Below are positions 1-9,776 of a stretch of 64,000 nucleotides of DNA, in pieces (the stretch's first letter is position 1; every line of letters begins with the position of its first letter). Made by a program: the position numbers and the translations under genes. Location of the stretch: contig JACKBM010000033.1 of the NCBI GenBank assembly GCA_020634575.1, forward strand, positions 8,987-72,986. The letters are read 5' to 3'. The notes beneath the pieces were generated by a model that was not told the origin of the DNA, made no database searches, and saw only the letters and a list, made by a program, of their open reading frames with translations. Source of the stretch: Ardenticatenales bacterium (lineage in GTDB: Bacteria; Chloroflexota; Anaerolineae; Promineifilales; Promineifilaceae).

Positions 1-2
1 TC

Positions 3-409
3 AAATCCCTGCGCAGCTTCCGCAATGTGCTCATGATTTTCCTGACCTCGATCGTCATCTGGCTGCTGGAAACAGTCAAATATTGGTTCGTCATGCACGC
101 CTTCAACTTCGAGGTCAGCTTCTTTGCCCTGATGCTGATGAATGGCGTTGTCAACCTGGCCACCACCCTGCCTTCAGCCCCCGGCTACGTCGGCACCTTT
201 GACGAACCCGGCATCCAGGTCCTGACGCTCTACGGCATCAATGAAAATATCGCCGGCGCCTACACCCTGGTGCTGCATGTCGCCCTCTGGCTCCCCATCA
301 CCGTCCTCGGCGCCATCTACATGGTGCGCGAGGGGCTGGGCTGGTCAGACTTTTCCCAGGCCGTCGCCGCCGCCCGCGATGAACCACCAGCCAAACAGAA
401 GGCGCCCGT

Positions 410-413
<4 letters not shown>
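3..413 (+). CDS. C-terminal part of a lysylphosphatidylglycerol synthase/flippase-like membrane protein (5' truncated)
   Basis: The reading frame is already open at the window edge, so only the last ~136 residues are visible. A GTG at 27 could look like a start, but upstream codons in frame read on as coding. The fragment has about three hydrophobic segments, and the stretch PSAPGYVGTFDE resembles the conserved P-x-x-G-x-x-G region near the C-terminus of the UPF0104/LPG-synthase transmembrane (AglD/MprF-like) family. Members of that family are integral membrane proteins often linked to glycolipid or polysaccharide work. The stop overlaps the next start by 4 bp (ATGA), which implies translational coupling with the FAD oxidoreductase. 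The exact substrate cannot be told from this fragment. Confidence 0.75.
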
Positions 414-1723
<1,310 letters not shown>

Positions 1724-1838
1724 TTGGCGAGCCTGGTATGTATTTTTCCACCGGCATTTTCCATCTAACATCAAGCAGGATTTCCGCCGGCCGGAAATCT
1801 GCCTCGTATCATTTCCACCTGATTAGGAGAGTATATCG

Positions 1839-3215
1839 ATGAAAGTCATCATCGTTGGCACAGGCTATGTTGGCCTGCCGCACGGTGCCGTATTGTCAGA
1901 ATATGGCCACGAAGTTCATGCTTATGATATTGATGAAACCCGGATTAACGCTTATCGCAGCGGTGACCGGGAACAGATTGAGTATTACGTCAATGAACCG
2001 GGCCTGGCCACCATCGTGGCGGAGACGGTTGAGCGGCAACTGTTCTTCACCACCGACATCACAGACGTGGTTGAGGGGACAGACGCCATTTTTATGTGCC
2101 TGAACACGCCGCCCAACCGGGATGGCTCGACCGACATGAGCTACTACGTATCCGCTGCTCACACGGTGGCGGAGCTGCTCGCCAAGCGGCAGGACAAGAA
2201 GCGCGTCGTCGTCGTCAACAAAAGCACCGTCCCAATTGGAACGGCGCGCATGTTGCAGAACATCCTGGCTGAGCACAACGTCGAAAACGTGGGTGTGGCC
2301 AGCAACCCTGAGTTCCTGGCCCAGGGCAACGCGGTTGAAGGGTCACGCCGGCCCCATCGGGTTGTCGTCGGCTGTGACACCCAGGCCGATTTCCACATCA
2401 TGCGCAACCTGTACGCGCAGTTTGTTAATCACGTCCGCATCCGTTACCTGGAAACCACGCCAGAGACAGCGGAGGCGATCAAATATGTCTCCAACACGCT
2501 GCTGCTGACCTACATCTCCTTCTGGAACGGCGTCGGCGCCCGGCTGGGCGAGAACATGGACAACGTCGTGATGGAGGATCTGAAGGTTGGCGTCACCGCG
2601 GATGAGCGGATCAGCACCTGGGGCTCCTACGTCAGCAACGGCGCCGGTGGCAGCTGCTTCGGCAAAGATATCCAATCGCTGATTTACCAGCTGAACCGGG
2701 CCGGCCAATCAACTGATCTGCTGCAGGCGGTCTACAACATCAACGAATACCAGAAGACTTACATGATCGATCGGGCCGTTTATGAAGCCGACTTCAGCTT
2801 CAACCAGAAGACTGTGGCCGTCCTCGGTCTGGCTTTCAAGAAGCGCACTAACGACATGCGCGACTCAGCGGCCATCAAGGCGATCGACGCCCTGCTGGGC
2901 CGTGGCGTCCAGGAAATCCGCGCCTACGACCCGCTCGCCAATGACGTCGCCAAATCCTACTGGCTGAATGAAGAGAATAACCATCTTTACTCTCGCATCA
3001 GCTATCACAATTCAGCCCAGGCGGCCCTGGCTGGCAGCGACGCGGCGTTTATCTCCACTGACTGGGAGGAGTTCCGTAGCCTGTCCAGCATCATCAAGAA
3101 AACCGTCAAACCGCCTTATCTGGTGATTGACGGCCGCCGCATGTTGGGCGACCATCACGACCTGGTCCAGGCCGGTTACCAATATATCTCCGTGGGTGGT
3201 CCTTTCACCCAGTAA
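1839..3215 (+). CDS. ugd: UDP-glucose 6-dehydrogenase family nucleotide-sugar dehydrogenase
   Basis: The family oxidises UDP-glucose to UDP-glucuronate with two NAD+ and feeds capsule or glycan synthesis. The 458 residues show the N-terminal Rossmann motif GTGYVG, then CLNTPP, STVPIGT and NPEFLAQGNAVEG blocks. The catalytic segment is GGSCFGKD with the nucleophilic Cys at 273; the usual sequence is GGxCFPKD, so Gly replaces Pro. The helix E-x-I-K-Y-x-x-N is intact. The C-terminal UDP-binding domain carries LGLAFKKRTNDMRDS. An AGGAG ribosome site lies just upstream of the ATG. The specific sugar (glucose, ManNAc or GalNAc) cannot be fixed by eye, though overall length and motifs favour UDP-glucose. 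Confidence 0.88.
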   Translation: MKVIIVGTGYVGLPHGAVLSEYGHEVHAYDIDETRINAYRSGDREQIEYYVNEPGLATIVAETVERQLFFTTDITDVVEGTDAIFMCLNTPPNRDGSTDMSYYVSAAHTVAELLAKRQDKKRVVVVNKSTVPIGTARMLQNILAEHNVENVGVASNPEFLAQGNAVEGSRRPHRVVVGCDTQADFHIMRNLYAQFVNHVRIRYLETTPETAEAIKYVSNTLLLTYISFWNGVGARLGENMDNVVMEDLKVGVTADERISTWGSYVSNGAGGSCFGKDIQSLIYQLNRAGQSTDLLQAVYNINEYQKTYMIDRAVYEADFSFNQKTVAVLGLAFKKRTNDMRDSAAIKAIDALLGRGVQEIRAYDPLANDVAKSYWLNEENNHLYSRISYHNSAQAALAGSDAAFISTDWEEFRSLSSIIKKTVKPPYLVIDGRRMLGDHHDLVQAGYQYISVGGPFTQ

Positions 3216-3223
3216 GAAATTTA

Positions 3224-3324
3224 GCCGCAGATTTCGCAGATAGTTGGCTGCTTGCAGCCCAATTTCAGGGTCCGGTCTGGTGTTCACACTCAGGCCCAAT
3301 CCCCTAATCTGCGAAATCTGCGGC
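3224..3324. repeat. 18-bp perfect inverted repeat between ugd and the PLD gene
   Basis: Arms GCCGCAGATTTCGCAGAT (3224-3241) and its exact reverse complement (3307-3324) are separated by 65 bp. The unit resembles the element at 53992-54052, which also begins GCCGC and carries CGC-rich arms. It follows the ugd stop closely, so it may act as a transcript-end hairpin or be a dispersed intergenic repeat. Confidence 0.8.
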
Positions 3325-3424
3325 CTATTCTTCCCCAGTTTTCAGCAATTTTTCAAACTCGTGTCGGCAAAACTGATTTTCTCCGTTGAGTGTAGTAACG
3401 CGCGCGACTCAAAAGGAGAACATC

Positions 3425-5896
3425 ATGAAATTGCGTATTCAGTTCGTTGCCGGCATTCTGGCCGCCTCTATTCTTGTCTCGATCCTGACTGTTCGCTGGC
3501 TGCAGGGGCAGGCCCTGGCCGCAGTCCATAAGCCAACCCAGGTGGTCATCCGCGCCGTCCTTTATGATGGTTACGCCAGCGGCGATGCGGATGAGGCCGT
3601 TCAGCTCCAGAACAATATCTTTTTGACCACGACGATTGCCGGCTGGCAGCTCAGCGACGGCAGCTCCAGCACGGCCCGTTTTCCGGCCGGTACCGAGCTC
3701 GCCCCCTGGCAAACCATCTGGGTCGCCCGCGATGGCAGTGCCTTCACCACTCATTTCGGTTTCCCGCCTGACTTTGAAACAGTCGACAGCAGCCCGGCTA
3801 TCCCCAACATGGAAGGCATCTGGCCCCGCTATACTAACAGTGGCGATCGGGTCATGCTGGTTGACGAGCAATTCAATTTTATCGACGTCTTGCTCTACAA
3901 AGAGGTCACCACACCACAGCTGGGTTGGGCTGGCGTCACCGTCCAGCCGTATCTGGTCAACGGCATCTTTGCTGAGGAAGGGCAGATCCTCCAGCGCAAA
4001 GTTGATCCCCTCACCAACCAGGTTTTCCCCGACACCGACACCGCCGCTGATTGGATTCAAGATCCAGATGACCCCATCTGGGGCAAACAGGTCCGCTACC
4101 CTGGCTGGGATAGCGACCAGTTCCAGCAACCGGTGACCATCAGCAGCCAGGCAGCCCTGACTGTCGCCATCGCTCCGGACAACAGCTTTGACCTGTTTCT
4201 GGCCGAAATCAGCGCGGCAACAGACTCTATTCAGGCCGAAAGCCTGACCTTCGAGCATGTCGGTATTGCGAATGCTCTGGTGGCGGCAGCCGGGCGGGGC
4301 GTCACGGTAACGCTGTTGTTGGAAGGGGGACCGGCCGGTGGCCTGACCGACCAGGAACGTTACGTTTGCCAGCAATTGGAAGCGGCCGGTGGCGCCTGCT
4401 GGTTTATGGTGAATGATCCGGCCCAGGACGTGTTTGACCGCTACCGCTACCTGCACGCCAAGTTTATGATCATCGATGGCCGGCGGGTGGTCCTCGGCAG
4501 CGAGAACCTGAGCCCGCGCAGCCTGCCGGACGATCAGAAAGGGGATGGCACCTGGGGACGGCGCGGTGTCTTTTTTGCTACCAGCGATCCAGCCCTGGTG
4601 TCACAGTTATCGGCTGTTTTTCAGGCTGACTTCGCCCCAGCTCTGCATCAGGATCTGCGCCGCTGGTCGGCTACAGACCCGGTTTATGGTGCACCGCCGG
4701 CCGATTTTGAACCAGAACTCCTCAACGGCGGCATCACCTATACCGTCCGCTTCTCGGCCCCGGTCCAGTTCCAGGCGCCGCTCAGCCTGACGTTGCTGCA
4801 GGCGCCGGATAACATGCTCCATCCCGACGCAGGTCTGTTAACCCATATCAACGAGGCCGGTCCAGGCTCGGTCATTCGCGTCATGCAGCTCAACGAACGC
4901 CCCCATTGGGGCCCGAGCAACAGCACCTCCCTTGCCGACCCGAATGTCAGGTTGGAAGCCTACATTGCGGCGGCCCAGCGCGGCGCCCGCGTCCGTATTC
5001 TGCTGGACGCCTACTTCGCCGATCCTTCAGATCCGCTAGGTAATCAGGCCACCTGCGCCTATGTCCACAAGATCGCCATGGCCGAGCATCTTGATTTGAG
5101 CTGCCTGCTGGGCAATCCGGCCGGTCTCGGCATTCACAACAAGATGATCCTCATAGACAATCCAGCTGGCAGCTATGCCATCGTCGGCAGCGTCAATGGC
5201 ACCGAGCTCTCGCACAAAGGCAATCGCGAAGTAGCGCTGCTGGTGCAATCCAGCGAGGTGCATGATTATCTGGCCATGATGTTTGATTGGGATTGGCCGA
5301 AGACGCTTTATTTTCCTGTGGTTTACAATGAGTTTCGGGGGCGTGCCGACCATCTGCTGATCAGCGAGGTGTTGTATGATCCGGCCGGTCCCGATGACGC
5401 CGAGTTTATCGAACTGGTCAACCCGACCGGTAACGCCATCGATCTGAGCAACTATCGCCTCAGCGATGCCGTCGAGCCAGATGATTTTGAGGATAGCCGG
5501 ATTTTCCCGGCAGGGACGGTGCTGCCGGCTGGCGAGGCTCTGGTCATAGCCACCACGGCGACCGGATTTCAAAGCAAGTTTGGTTTCCTCCCCGATTTTG
5601 AAATCCTCTCAACTCATCCCCTGGTGCCCGATCTTATTGACGACCCGGCCTGGGGTGATCCAGCGACGTTTCTGCAACTCGGCAATGGTGGTGATGAAGT
5701 TATCTTGCGGAACGATTTGGGGATAGTCATAGACCTGTTGGTCTACGGTAGTGGCAGTTATCCTGGTGTAGCGGGCTGCCCCCTTGTCGCAGCTCCTGAC
5801 CACAGCCTTGAGCGCTACCCATTTTGGCGCGACAGCGATGTTTGCGCCGATGACTTTCGAGATTGGGCATTCCCCAATCCCGGTCAATTGCCTTAA
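3425..5896 (+). CDS. Secreted phospholipase-D-like protein with lamin-tail domains at both ends
   Basis: The start at 3425 is chosen because AAGGAG lies 6 nt upstream and the product then opens with a short basic segment and a hydrophobic signal sequence (residues ~1-33, ending near QALAA). The 823-residue protein has, in order: a lamin-tail-like beta domain (~40-125), two PLD-type catalytic halves with HxKxxxxD motifs (HAKFMIID near 343 and HNKMILID near 569), and a second lamin-tail domain (~640-820) beginning LLISEVLYDP. Two HKD motifs form one active site in the PLD superfamily, giving phosphodiester hydrolysis of lipids or nucleic acid. The segment TLYFPVVY just before the last domain resembles YLP-type linkers of secreted Chloroflexota proteins. 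The substrate is unknown. Confidence 0.85.
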   Translation: MKLRIQFVAGILAASILVSILTVRWLQGQALAAVHKPTQVVIRAVLYDGYASGDADEAVQLQNNIFLTTTIAGWQLSDGSSSTARFPAGTELAPWQTIWVARDGSAFTTHFGFPPDFETVDSSPAIPNMEGIWPRYTNSGDRVMLVDEQFNFIDVLLYKEVTTPQLGWAGVTVQPYLVNGIFAEEGQILQRKVDPLTNQVFPDTDTAADWIQDPDDPIWGKQVRYPGWDSDQFQQPVTISSQAALTVAIAPDNSFDLFLAEISAATDSIQAESLTFEHVGIANALVAAAGRGVTVTLLLEGGPAGGLTDQERYVCQQLEAAGGACWFMVNDPAQDVFDRYRYLHAKFMIIDGRRVVLGSENLSPRSLPDDQKGDGTWGRRGVFFATSDPALVSQLSAVFQADFAPALHQDLRRWSATDPVYGAPPADFEPELLNGGITYTVRFSAPVQFQAPLSLTLLQAPDNMLHPDAGLLTHINEAGPGSVIRVMQLNERPHWGPSNSTSLADPNVRLEAYIAAAQRGARVRILLDAYFADPSDPLGNQATCAYVHKIAMAEHLDLSCLLGNPAGLGIHNKMILIDNPAGSYAIVGSVNGTELSHKGNREVALLVQSSEVHDYLAMMFDWDWPKTLYFPVVYNEFRGRADHLLISEVLYDPAGPDDAEFIELVNPTGNAIDLSNYRLSDAVEPDDFEDSRIFPAGTVLPAGEALVIATTATGFQSKFGFLPDFEILSTHPLVPDLIDDPAWGDPATFLQLGNGGDEVILRNDLGIVIDLLVYGSGSYPGVAGCPLVAAPDHSLERYPFWRDSDVCADDFRDWAFPNPGQLP

Positions 5897-5902
5897 ATAA
5901 GT

Positions 5903-5930
5903 AGGGGGAGACAGCGGCCTGTCTCCCCCT
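5903..5930 (+). terminator. Hairpin after the PLD gene
   Basis: A perfect 12-bp stem AGGGGGAGACAG / CTGTCTCCCCCT with a 4-nt loop lies 6 bp after the stop codon. A short T run (GTTTT) follows about 7 nt later, so it fits an intrinsic terminator reasonably well. Confidence 0.7.
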
Positions 5931-5976
5931 GCAACCGTTTTAATGGCATTACCGTTCTGGGTGCTGTCGATATTTC

Positions 5977-5999
5977 GTCAGGCCGTTGCACGGCCTGAC
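5977..5999 (-). terminator. Hairpin downstream of the small peptide gene
   Basis: A perfect 10-bp stem GTCAGGCCGT / ACGGCCTGAC with a 3-nt loop lies 41 bp past the stop of the minus-strand peptide gene. No clear U tract follows on that strand, so it could also be a repeat or a transcript-stabilising hairpin. Confidence 0.45.
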
Positions 6000-6040
6000 A
6001 ATGAACTTGAACTTTGACGAGAAGGCTTGTGAGTTACCTT

Positions 6041-6229
6041 CTAATCATCATTGGGTTCGGTGAACAAATCAATATCGTCTTCCGCGCCGTTAAGGGTTGA
6101 AATTGTACTACCCCCGGTCGAACCGGCCCGGACGGTGATATTGCCCTCGGCAATGATAGCTGGTTTTTCATATACCAACTTGGTTTCTTCCTTATCAGTG
6201 CGCGAGGTAGACTCATGAGCTAACATCAT
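6041..6229 (-). CDS. 62-aa peptide with a RiPP-precursor-like leader (YxxP motif)
   Basis: The start at 6229 (ATGATG) is set by AAGGAG 7 nt upstream; the frame stays open further upstream, but without another ribosome site. The N-terminal half is hydrophilic and carries VYEKPAIIAEGN, which resembles the Y-x-x-P-x-(L/I)-x-x-x-G leader signature used by lasso-peptide and related RiPP precursors for RRE recognition. The tail AGSTGGSTISTLNGAEDD is Gly/Ser/Thr-rich and then acidic, as in a core region. A canonical lasso core is not apparent: I see no Gly with Asp/Glu at ring positions 7-9 after a Thr(-2). No B1/B2/C maturation genes lie in the window. A near-consensus promoter and AT-rich 5' UTR show that it is a real transcript unit. 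The function is not recognised. Confidence 0.6.
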   Translation of the reverse strand: MMLAHESTSRTDKEETKLVYEKPAIIAEGNITVRAGSTGGSTISTLNGAEDDIDLFTEPNDD

Positions 6230-6257
6230 GACAGCTCTCCTTGATGATTTCCTGATT

Positions 6258-6278
6258 AATAAATTCGGTGAATTTATT
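6258..6278 (-). promoter_or_regulatory. 9-bp hairpin in the 5' UTR of the small peptide gene
   Basis: AATAAATTC / GAATTTATT form a perfect stem with a 3-nt loop, ending about 29 nt before the start codon and just upstream of its ribosome site. It could modulate mRNA stability or translation. Confidence 0.45.
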
Positions 6279-6317
6279 GAACGGCCCATTATGGCTAATC
6301 TTGTGAAGATCGAAGCT

Positions 6318-6346
6318 ATTATGTAATAAGCAAATGTAATTGTCAA
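6318..6346 (-). promoter_or_regulatory. Sigma-70 type promoter of the small peptide gene
   Basis: Read on the minus strand: TTGACA (6341-6346), a 17-bp spacer and CATAAT (6318-6323). It is a consensus -35 with a 5/6 -10 and implies a 5' UTR of about 80 nt. Confidence 0.75.
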
Positions 6347-6534
6347 CTTAGCTACCTCTGGTCAATAAGTACCAATAGGCTACTGCCAGTTGCGTTTTTT
6401 GTATTTCGATCCTCACAATTAAAACACTATTTCCCAATTGCGTAGGTCGATTTATCCCAATTTTCACTCTTTACTGAGAATACAGCTTTTAACCGGCCGG
6501 TTAGCAACCAGCCACAACCGTTCAAAAACAATAA

Positions 6535-6569
6535 AAAACGGGGCAAAATGTGAAATTTTGCCCCGTTTT
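6535..6569 (-). terminator. Intrinsic terminator of nrdJ
   Basis: A perfect 15-bp stem (AAAACGGGGCAAAAT and its complement) with a 5-nt loop sits 18 bp past the nrdJ stop. On the minus strand it is followed by a T-rich stretch. The A/T ends of the stem mean it could work in both directions. Confidence 0.85.
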
Positions 6570-6587
6570 CCAATTAACAAGTAGATT

Positions 6588-8912
6588 CTAGATATCGCAA
6601 GAGCCGGCCAGGCAGGCCAATTCTTGAGCGGCCGTGGTCAGGTCTTTTTCTTCGTAACGATATACCTTGGAAAAGTCGATGGTCGGGAACTGCTCATTTA
6701 AACGTTCGTATTCTTCCTGACCAATTTCCACGTACGGCATCTGCTCATACTGAGCGTCAAAGGCGGGCAAGAAAGCCATGCCGCCGATTTTGTCCTGATT
6801 GCTCCAGATCCATTGGATGATGGGCAGGACTTCATCCGGCCGGTAAGTAATCGTCACGCTGGGGTTGTGCTCCGTGTAATTCAGCTTATTTTGCAGCCAA
6901 TATTCACATTGCTCCACCGCACTGAGCTCATGCCGCATGATGGCACCCTGAGGTGATTTCACCGGGAAATGGACCACCCAGGTGTTGGCGTTGTCGCGAG
7001 TCTGGCCATTCTCCGGATCCATCGGGACACCTTCGTCCTGCAAAACCTTGAAAATCGGCGAGTGAGCGCCCACGCGCACATTGCGGATGTAGTATGGCGC
7101 CCAGCGGGCATGAATGCCGGAGGAGCTATTGAGCAGCTGCGATGAATTGCCAGAAGGCTTAACCGCAGTTGTAGCGGCTGACGGGTTGATACCCAGGATG
7201 GCCGCAGTTTTCTGGTTCGTCTCGACAACCAGTTGTTTCAGTCTGGCCTGGATCTGGGGATCCTGAGCTGCTTTGCTGTCCAACTGGCCATTCAGATCAA
7301 CGCCCAGCAGGCGTTCTTCTTCACAGTTCTTGCGCCAATGGTCACGCAAACCGGGGAAATGGGTGGCCATAGATTGGATCGTGCCCAGAATCGTTGCCAA
7401 CTCCACCTTCTCCGCCAGGGTCTCTTCCGTATCGTCCGTGCGCGCAACCGCACTGGTGAGGTTACAGAACTGGTAGGGGCGCAGGATGATTTCGCCGCAG
7501 GGATTGGTGCCAAACTCGGCAATCGCCCGGCGCTCCGGCCGGGTGTTGATAGCGGCCTGACGGTTGAAGATACCCGGCTCACCGCGGCCCGCATCAACCA
7601 TATCCAGGACAAAATGGGCGATCTCAGCCTGGGTCAGCTCCCGCTCTGGCCAGACGGCCGAGTTGTTGGCGTTCCAGCGGTGGCTATTTTCCCGCCAGAA
7701 ATCCCCACTCTTGCAATGACGCATTTCCATGTCATCGTAATCGAAAAGGGCGATCATGGCGGTACGGCGGACACCACCGGACACAGCGGCGTCGCCAACA
7801 GCGCACATCAGGTCGTGGGCGTCGAGGGTCCGCAGGAAGGAGCCCTGGCGGCCGAGGATGCGGCTACGGGAGAACTCCAGCATTTTGCGCAGCGGCTCGG
7901 GGCCAGAAGCGCGGCCACCTTTCGTGAAGAGGGGCGCACCGGCCGGTCGCACCATCGAAAAATCAAAGCGAATGTCCTCACCATCAAACCAGGTAGTCAG
8001 ACCCAGACGAATCGCCTCAGCCCACCCTTCCGAGGAATCCTCTACGACATGCAGTTTGGGCGTGGCGCCAGATTGCCGTTTAATGCGCGGCAGCTGTTCC
8101 ACATAACGGCGCTCAACCGAGTAACCAACACCGCAGCCACTCATGGAGATGATCAGTGCTTCCACAAAGGAATCCAGACTGTCAACCGGCATGTAAGAGC
8201 AGTTGTAGATGGCGACATGGTTACGCCGGGCCGCCGGCCCGGCCATCGCCAGCAGGCGCATGGAGGGCATCACTTTCATGTTTAGGATGCCATCCCGCAG
8301 ACGATCATAGGTCTCATCCGGCAATCTGTTCTTGGAAAGTTCACGCAGAAAATAGATCGCCCGGTCAACCGTTTCCACCCAGGTCTCCCGACGGCCAAAC
8401 TCATAATTGAAACGAGAATATTTATCGTAAAACTGAAACTTCTGCAGCTGCGTGGGGAAATATTTCTCCGACGCGCGGAACGCATCCCGCACAATTTCCG
8501 GAACCGGCCGCTGCAAACGCAGTTTGTGATGCTCAGCCCGATAGAGAATGTAATGCTTGGCCGCCTCATATTCGCCGGCTGCCAGCAAAACCATCTCCAC
8601 GATGTCCTGAATCCCCTCCACCGTAGGCTGCTCATTTTTGGCGGAAACGACATTGACCACTCGCTCGGTCAGCGCTTCTACCGAAGTTTGGGGCTCCAGC
8701 CCCAGGCTGGCGAAACATTTGCGCAGCGCTTCAGTGATAAGTATGGCGTTAAAAGGCACCACCCGGCCATCCCGCTTCACAACGGTCTGCGGCGGCGTCA
8801 CCTTGCTGCCATTCAGGTAGCCGTTTTTGACTTCATGGGCTCCATTCTTCCCGTTGCTGTTTCCGTTGTGGCCATTCAGTTCAACCTTTGCCGGCATCTC
8901 TATCTCTGTCAT
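6588..8912 (-). CDS. nrdJ: Adenosylcobalamin-dependent (class II) ribonucleotide reductase
   Basis: It makes deoxyribonucleotides using a B12-derived thiyl radical, so it works with or without oxygen. The 774 residues start with a low-complexity Asn/Gly tail (~10-38), followed by an ATP-cone (~42-130, from VVKRDGRVVPFN). The catalytic barrel has VMPSMRLLAMAG, NCSYMPV, GCGVGYSVE, and NPCGE near 470, which holds the radical-site cysteine. The C-terminus ends CLAGSC (C767 and C772), the CxxxxC shuttle thiol pair. Length is close to monomeric class II enzymes (~740), and I see no intein. An AGGAG lies 7 nt before the ATG. It is downstream of nrdR with ~85 bp between, so the two genes are probably cotranscribed from the nrdR promoter and repressed by NrdR when dATP is high. 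Confidence 0.93.
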   Translation of the reverse strand: MTEIEMPAKVELNGHNGNSNGKNGAHEVKNGYLNGSKVTPPQTVVKRDGRVVPFNAILITEALRKCFASLGLEPQTSVEALTERVVNVVSAKNEQPTVEGIQDIVEMVLLAAGEYEAAKHYILYRAEHHKLRLQRPVPEIVRDAFRASEKYFPTQLQKFQFYDKYSRFNYEFGRRETWVETVDRAIYFLRELSKNRLPDETYDRLRDGILNMKVMPSMRLLAMAGPAARRNHVAIYNCSYMPVDSLDSFVEALIISMSGCGVGYSVERRYVEQLPRIKRQSGATPKLHVVEDSSEGWAEAIRLGLTTWFDGEDIRFDFSMVRPAGAPLFTKGGRASGPEPLRKMLEFSRSRILGRQGSFLRTLDAHDLMCAVGDAAVSGGVRRTAMIALFDYDDMEMRHCKSGDFWRENSHRWNANNSAVWPERELTQAEIAHFVLDMVDAGRGEPGIFNRQAAINTRPERRAIAEFGTNPCGEIILRPYQFCNLTSAVARTDDTEETLAEKVELATILGTIQSMATHFPGLRDHWRKNCEEERLLGVDLNGQLDSKAAQDPQIQARLKQLVVETNQKTAAILGINPSAATTAVKPSGNSSQLLNSSSGIHARWAPYYIRNVRVGAHSPIFKVLQDEGVPMDPENGQTRDNANTWVVHFPVKSPQGAIMRHELSAVEQCEYWLQNKLNYTEHNPSVTITYRPDEVLPIIQWIWSNQDKIGGMAFLPAFDAQYEQMPYVEIGQEEYERLNEQFPTIDFSKVYRYEEKDLTTAAQELACLAGSCDI

Positions 8913-8997
8913 CTGCGCTCTCCTAATGTCGATTTATGTCAATCCGAAAGGGATCAACAGGCACCAATACCCTCAGCCTGCCTTGCCAGGCAGCTGT

Positions 8998-9447
8998 TTA
9001 TTCCTCAAGCAAGCGATCTATTTCGAAGCGTATGGATTCGAGATCGTCGAGACGTAGATAAACAATCGCGTAGCGGATGTAAGCAACCTGGTCAACTTCC
9101 TTTAGCTTTTTGATGACCATATCACCTACGACGCGACTGGCGACTTCAGCCTTGCCCATCGTCTGCAACTCAGCTTCAACCTCACCGATGATTCGTTCGA
9201 TTTCTGAAGCTGGCACAGGCCGTTTGGCGCAGGAAACACGAATGCCCTGCAACAGCTTGTCACGCGAGAACTCTTCCCGCGTACCGTCTCGTTTGATCAA
9301 TAAAGGAGTAGCCAGGATGGGCCGTTCATGCGTGCTGAAACGTTCGCCACACGCATTACAAATGCGCCGGCGCCGCGTTGCCCCCCTGGCATCATGGCTG
9401 GTATCAATAACCCGTGTTCTGTTAGATTGGCAATAAGGGCATCGCAC
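8998..9447 (-). CDS. nrdR: Transcriptional repressor NrdR
   Basis: NrdR senses ATP/dATP through its ATP-cone and represses ribonucleotide reductase genes. The 149-residue protein shows the N-terminal zinc ribbon (C3-P-Y-C6 and C31-x-x-C34, with RRRR and ERF between and after), then the ATP-cone starting VIKRDGT-like (LIKRDGTREEFSRDKL), ending in a conserved helical segment (VAYIRYAIVYLRLDD). Length matches the family (~150). It is the first gene of an nrdR-nrdJ unit, and the upstream region has a good promoter with two NrdR-like repeats 31 bp apart, suggesting autoregulation as well as control of nrdJ. Confidence 0.95.
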   Translation of the reverse strand: MRCPYCQSNRTRVIDTSHDARGATRRRRICNACGERFSTHERPILATPLLIKRDGTREEFSRDKLLQGIRVSCAKRPVPASEIERIIGEVEAELQTMGKAEVASRVVGDMVIKKLKEVDQVAYIRYAIVYLRLDDLESIRFEIDRLLEE

Positions 9448-9501
9448 GGATTAACTCTCCAGCATCATATCTATGAAAAAGCTCTTGTTTTGCGGCTTTT
9501 G

Positions 9502-9546
9502 CCCCACATATGGGGGCTCCCTCAAAAATGACTCCCACATTTAGTG
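9502..9546 (-). promoter_or_regulatory. Pair of NrdR-box-like repeats upstream of nrdR
   Basis: Two similar sequences, CCCACATATGGGGG (from 9503) and CCCACATTTAGTGG (from 9534), start exactly 31 bp apart, i.e. three helical turns. NrdR boxes are known to occur as pairs with this type of spacing. The sequences only partly match the published consensus ACACwATATwTwGTGT, so the assignment leans on position: they lie just downstream of the predicted transcription start of nrdR-nrdJ. Confidence 0.55.
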
Positions 9547-9559
9547 GTCAAGGGTTGGT

Positions 9560-9588
9560 ATTGTAGCACAGCAAAAATACACAGACAA
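9560..9588 (-). promoter_or_regulatory. Promoter of the nrdR-nrdJ unit
   Basis: On the minus strand: TTGTCT (9583-9588), a 17-bp spacer and TACAAT (9560-9565). The predicted start near 9552 places the NrdR-like repeats in the initial transcribed region, where a repressor would block initiation. Confidence 0.65.
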
Positions 9589-9732
9589 GACGAATAGGGA
9601 TGCCTTTCCTTAAAATATGAGCCGGTCACAATGGGCCGGTTTTTGACATAATTCAAAGGGAGGAATCAGCCTAATCTTAAATTATTCACCTGCTTCCCAA
9701 CCGCAATAATTGGCTTTTCTGCTTGTCATAAT

Positions 9733-9744
9733 CCCATATATGGG
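9733..9744. promoter_or_regulatory. Isolated palindrome CCCATATATGGG
   Basis: A perfect 12-bp palindrome closely similar to the repeat at 9503, about 230 bp further upstream of nrdR and 33 bp past the end of the HTTM gene. It could be a distal NrdR site. I see no convincing partner 31 bp away. Confidence 0.35.
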
Positions 9745-9776
9745 GGTCATGATTGGGGCAGCTGTCACAACGGCGC

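Noticed and set aside
6041..6229. True lasso peptide gene cluster
   Set aside because: The leader resembles the family but the tail lacks a convincing ring-forming Gly plus Asp/Glu at 7-9, and no maturation genes are present in the window.
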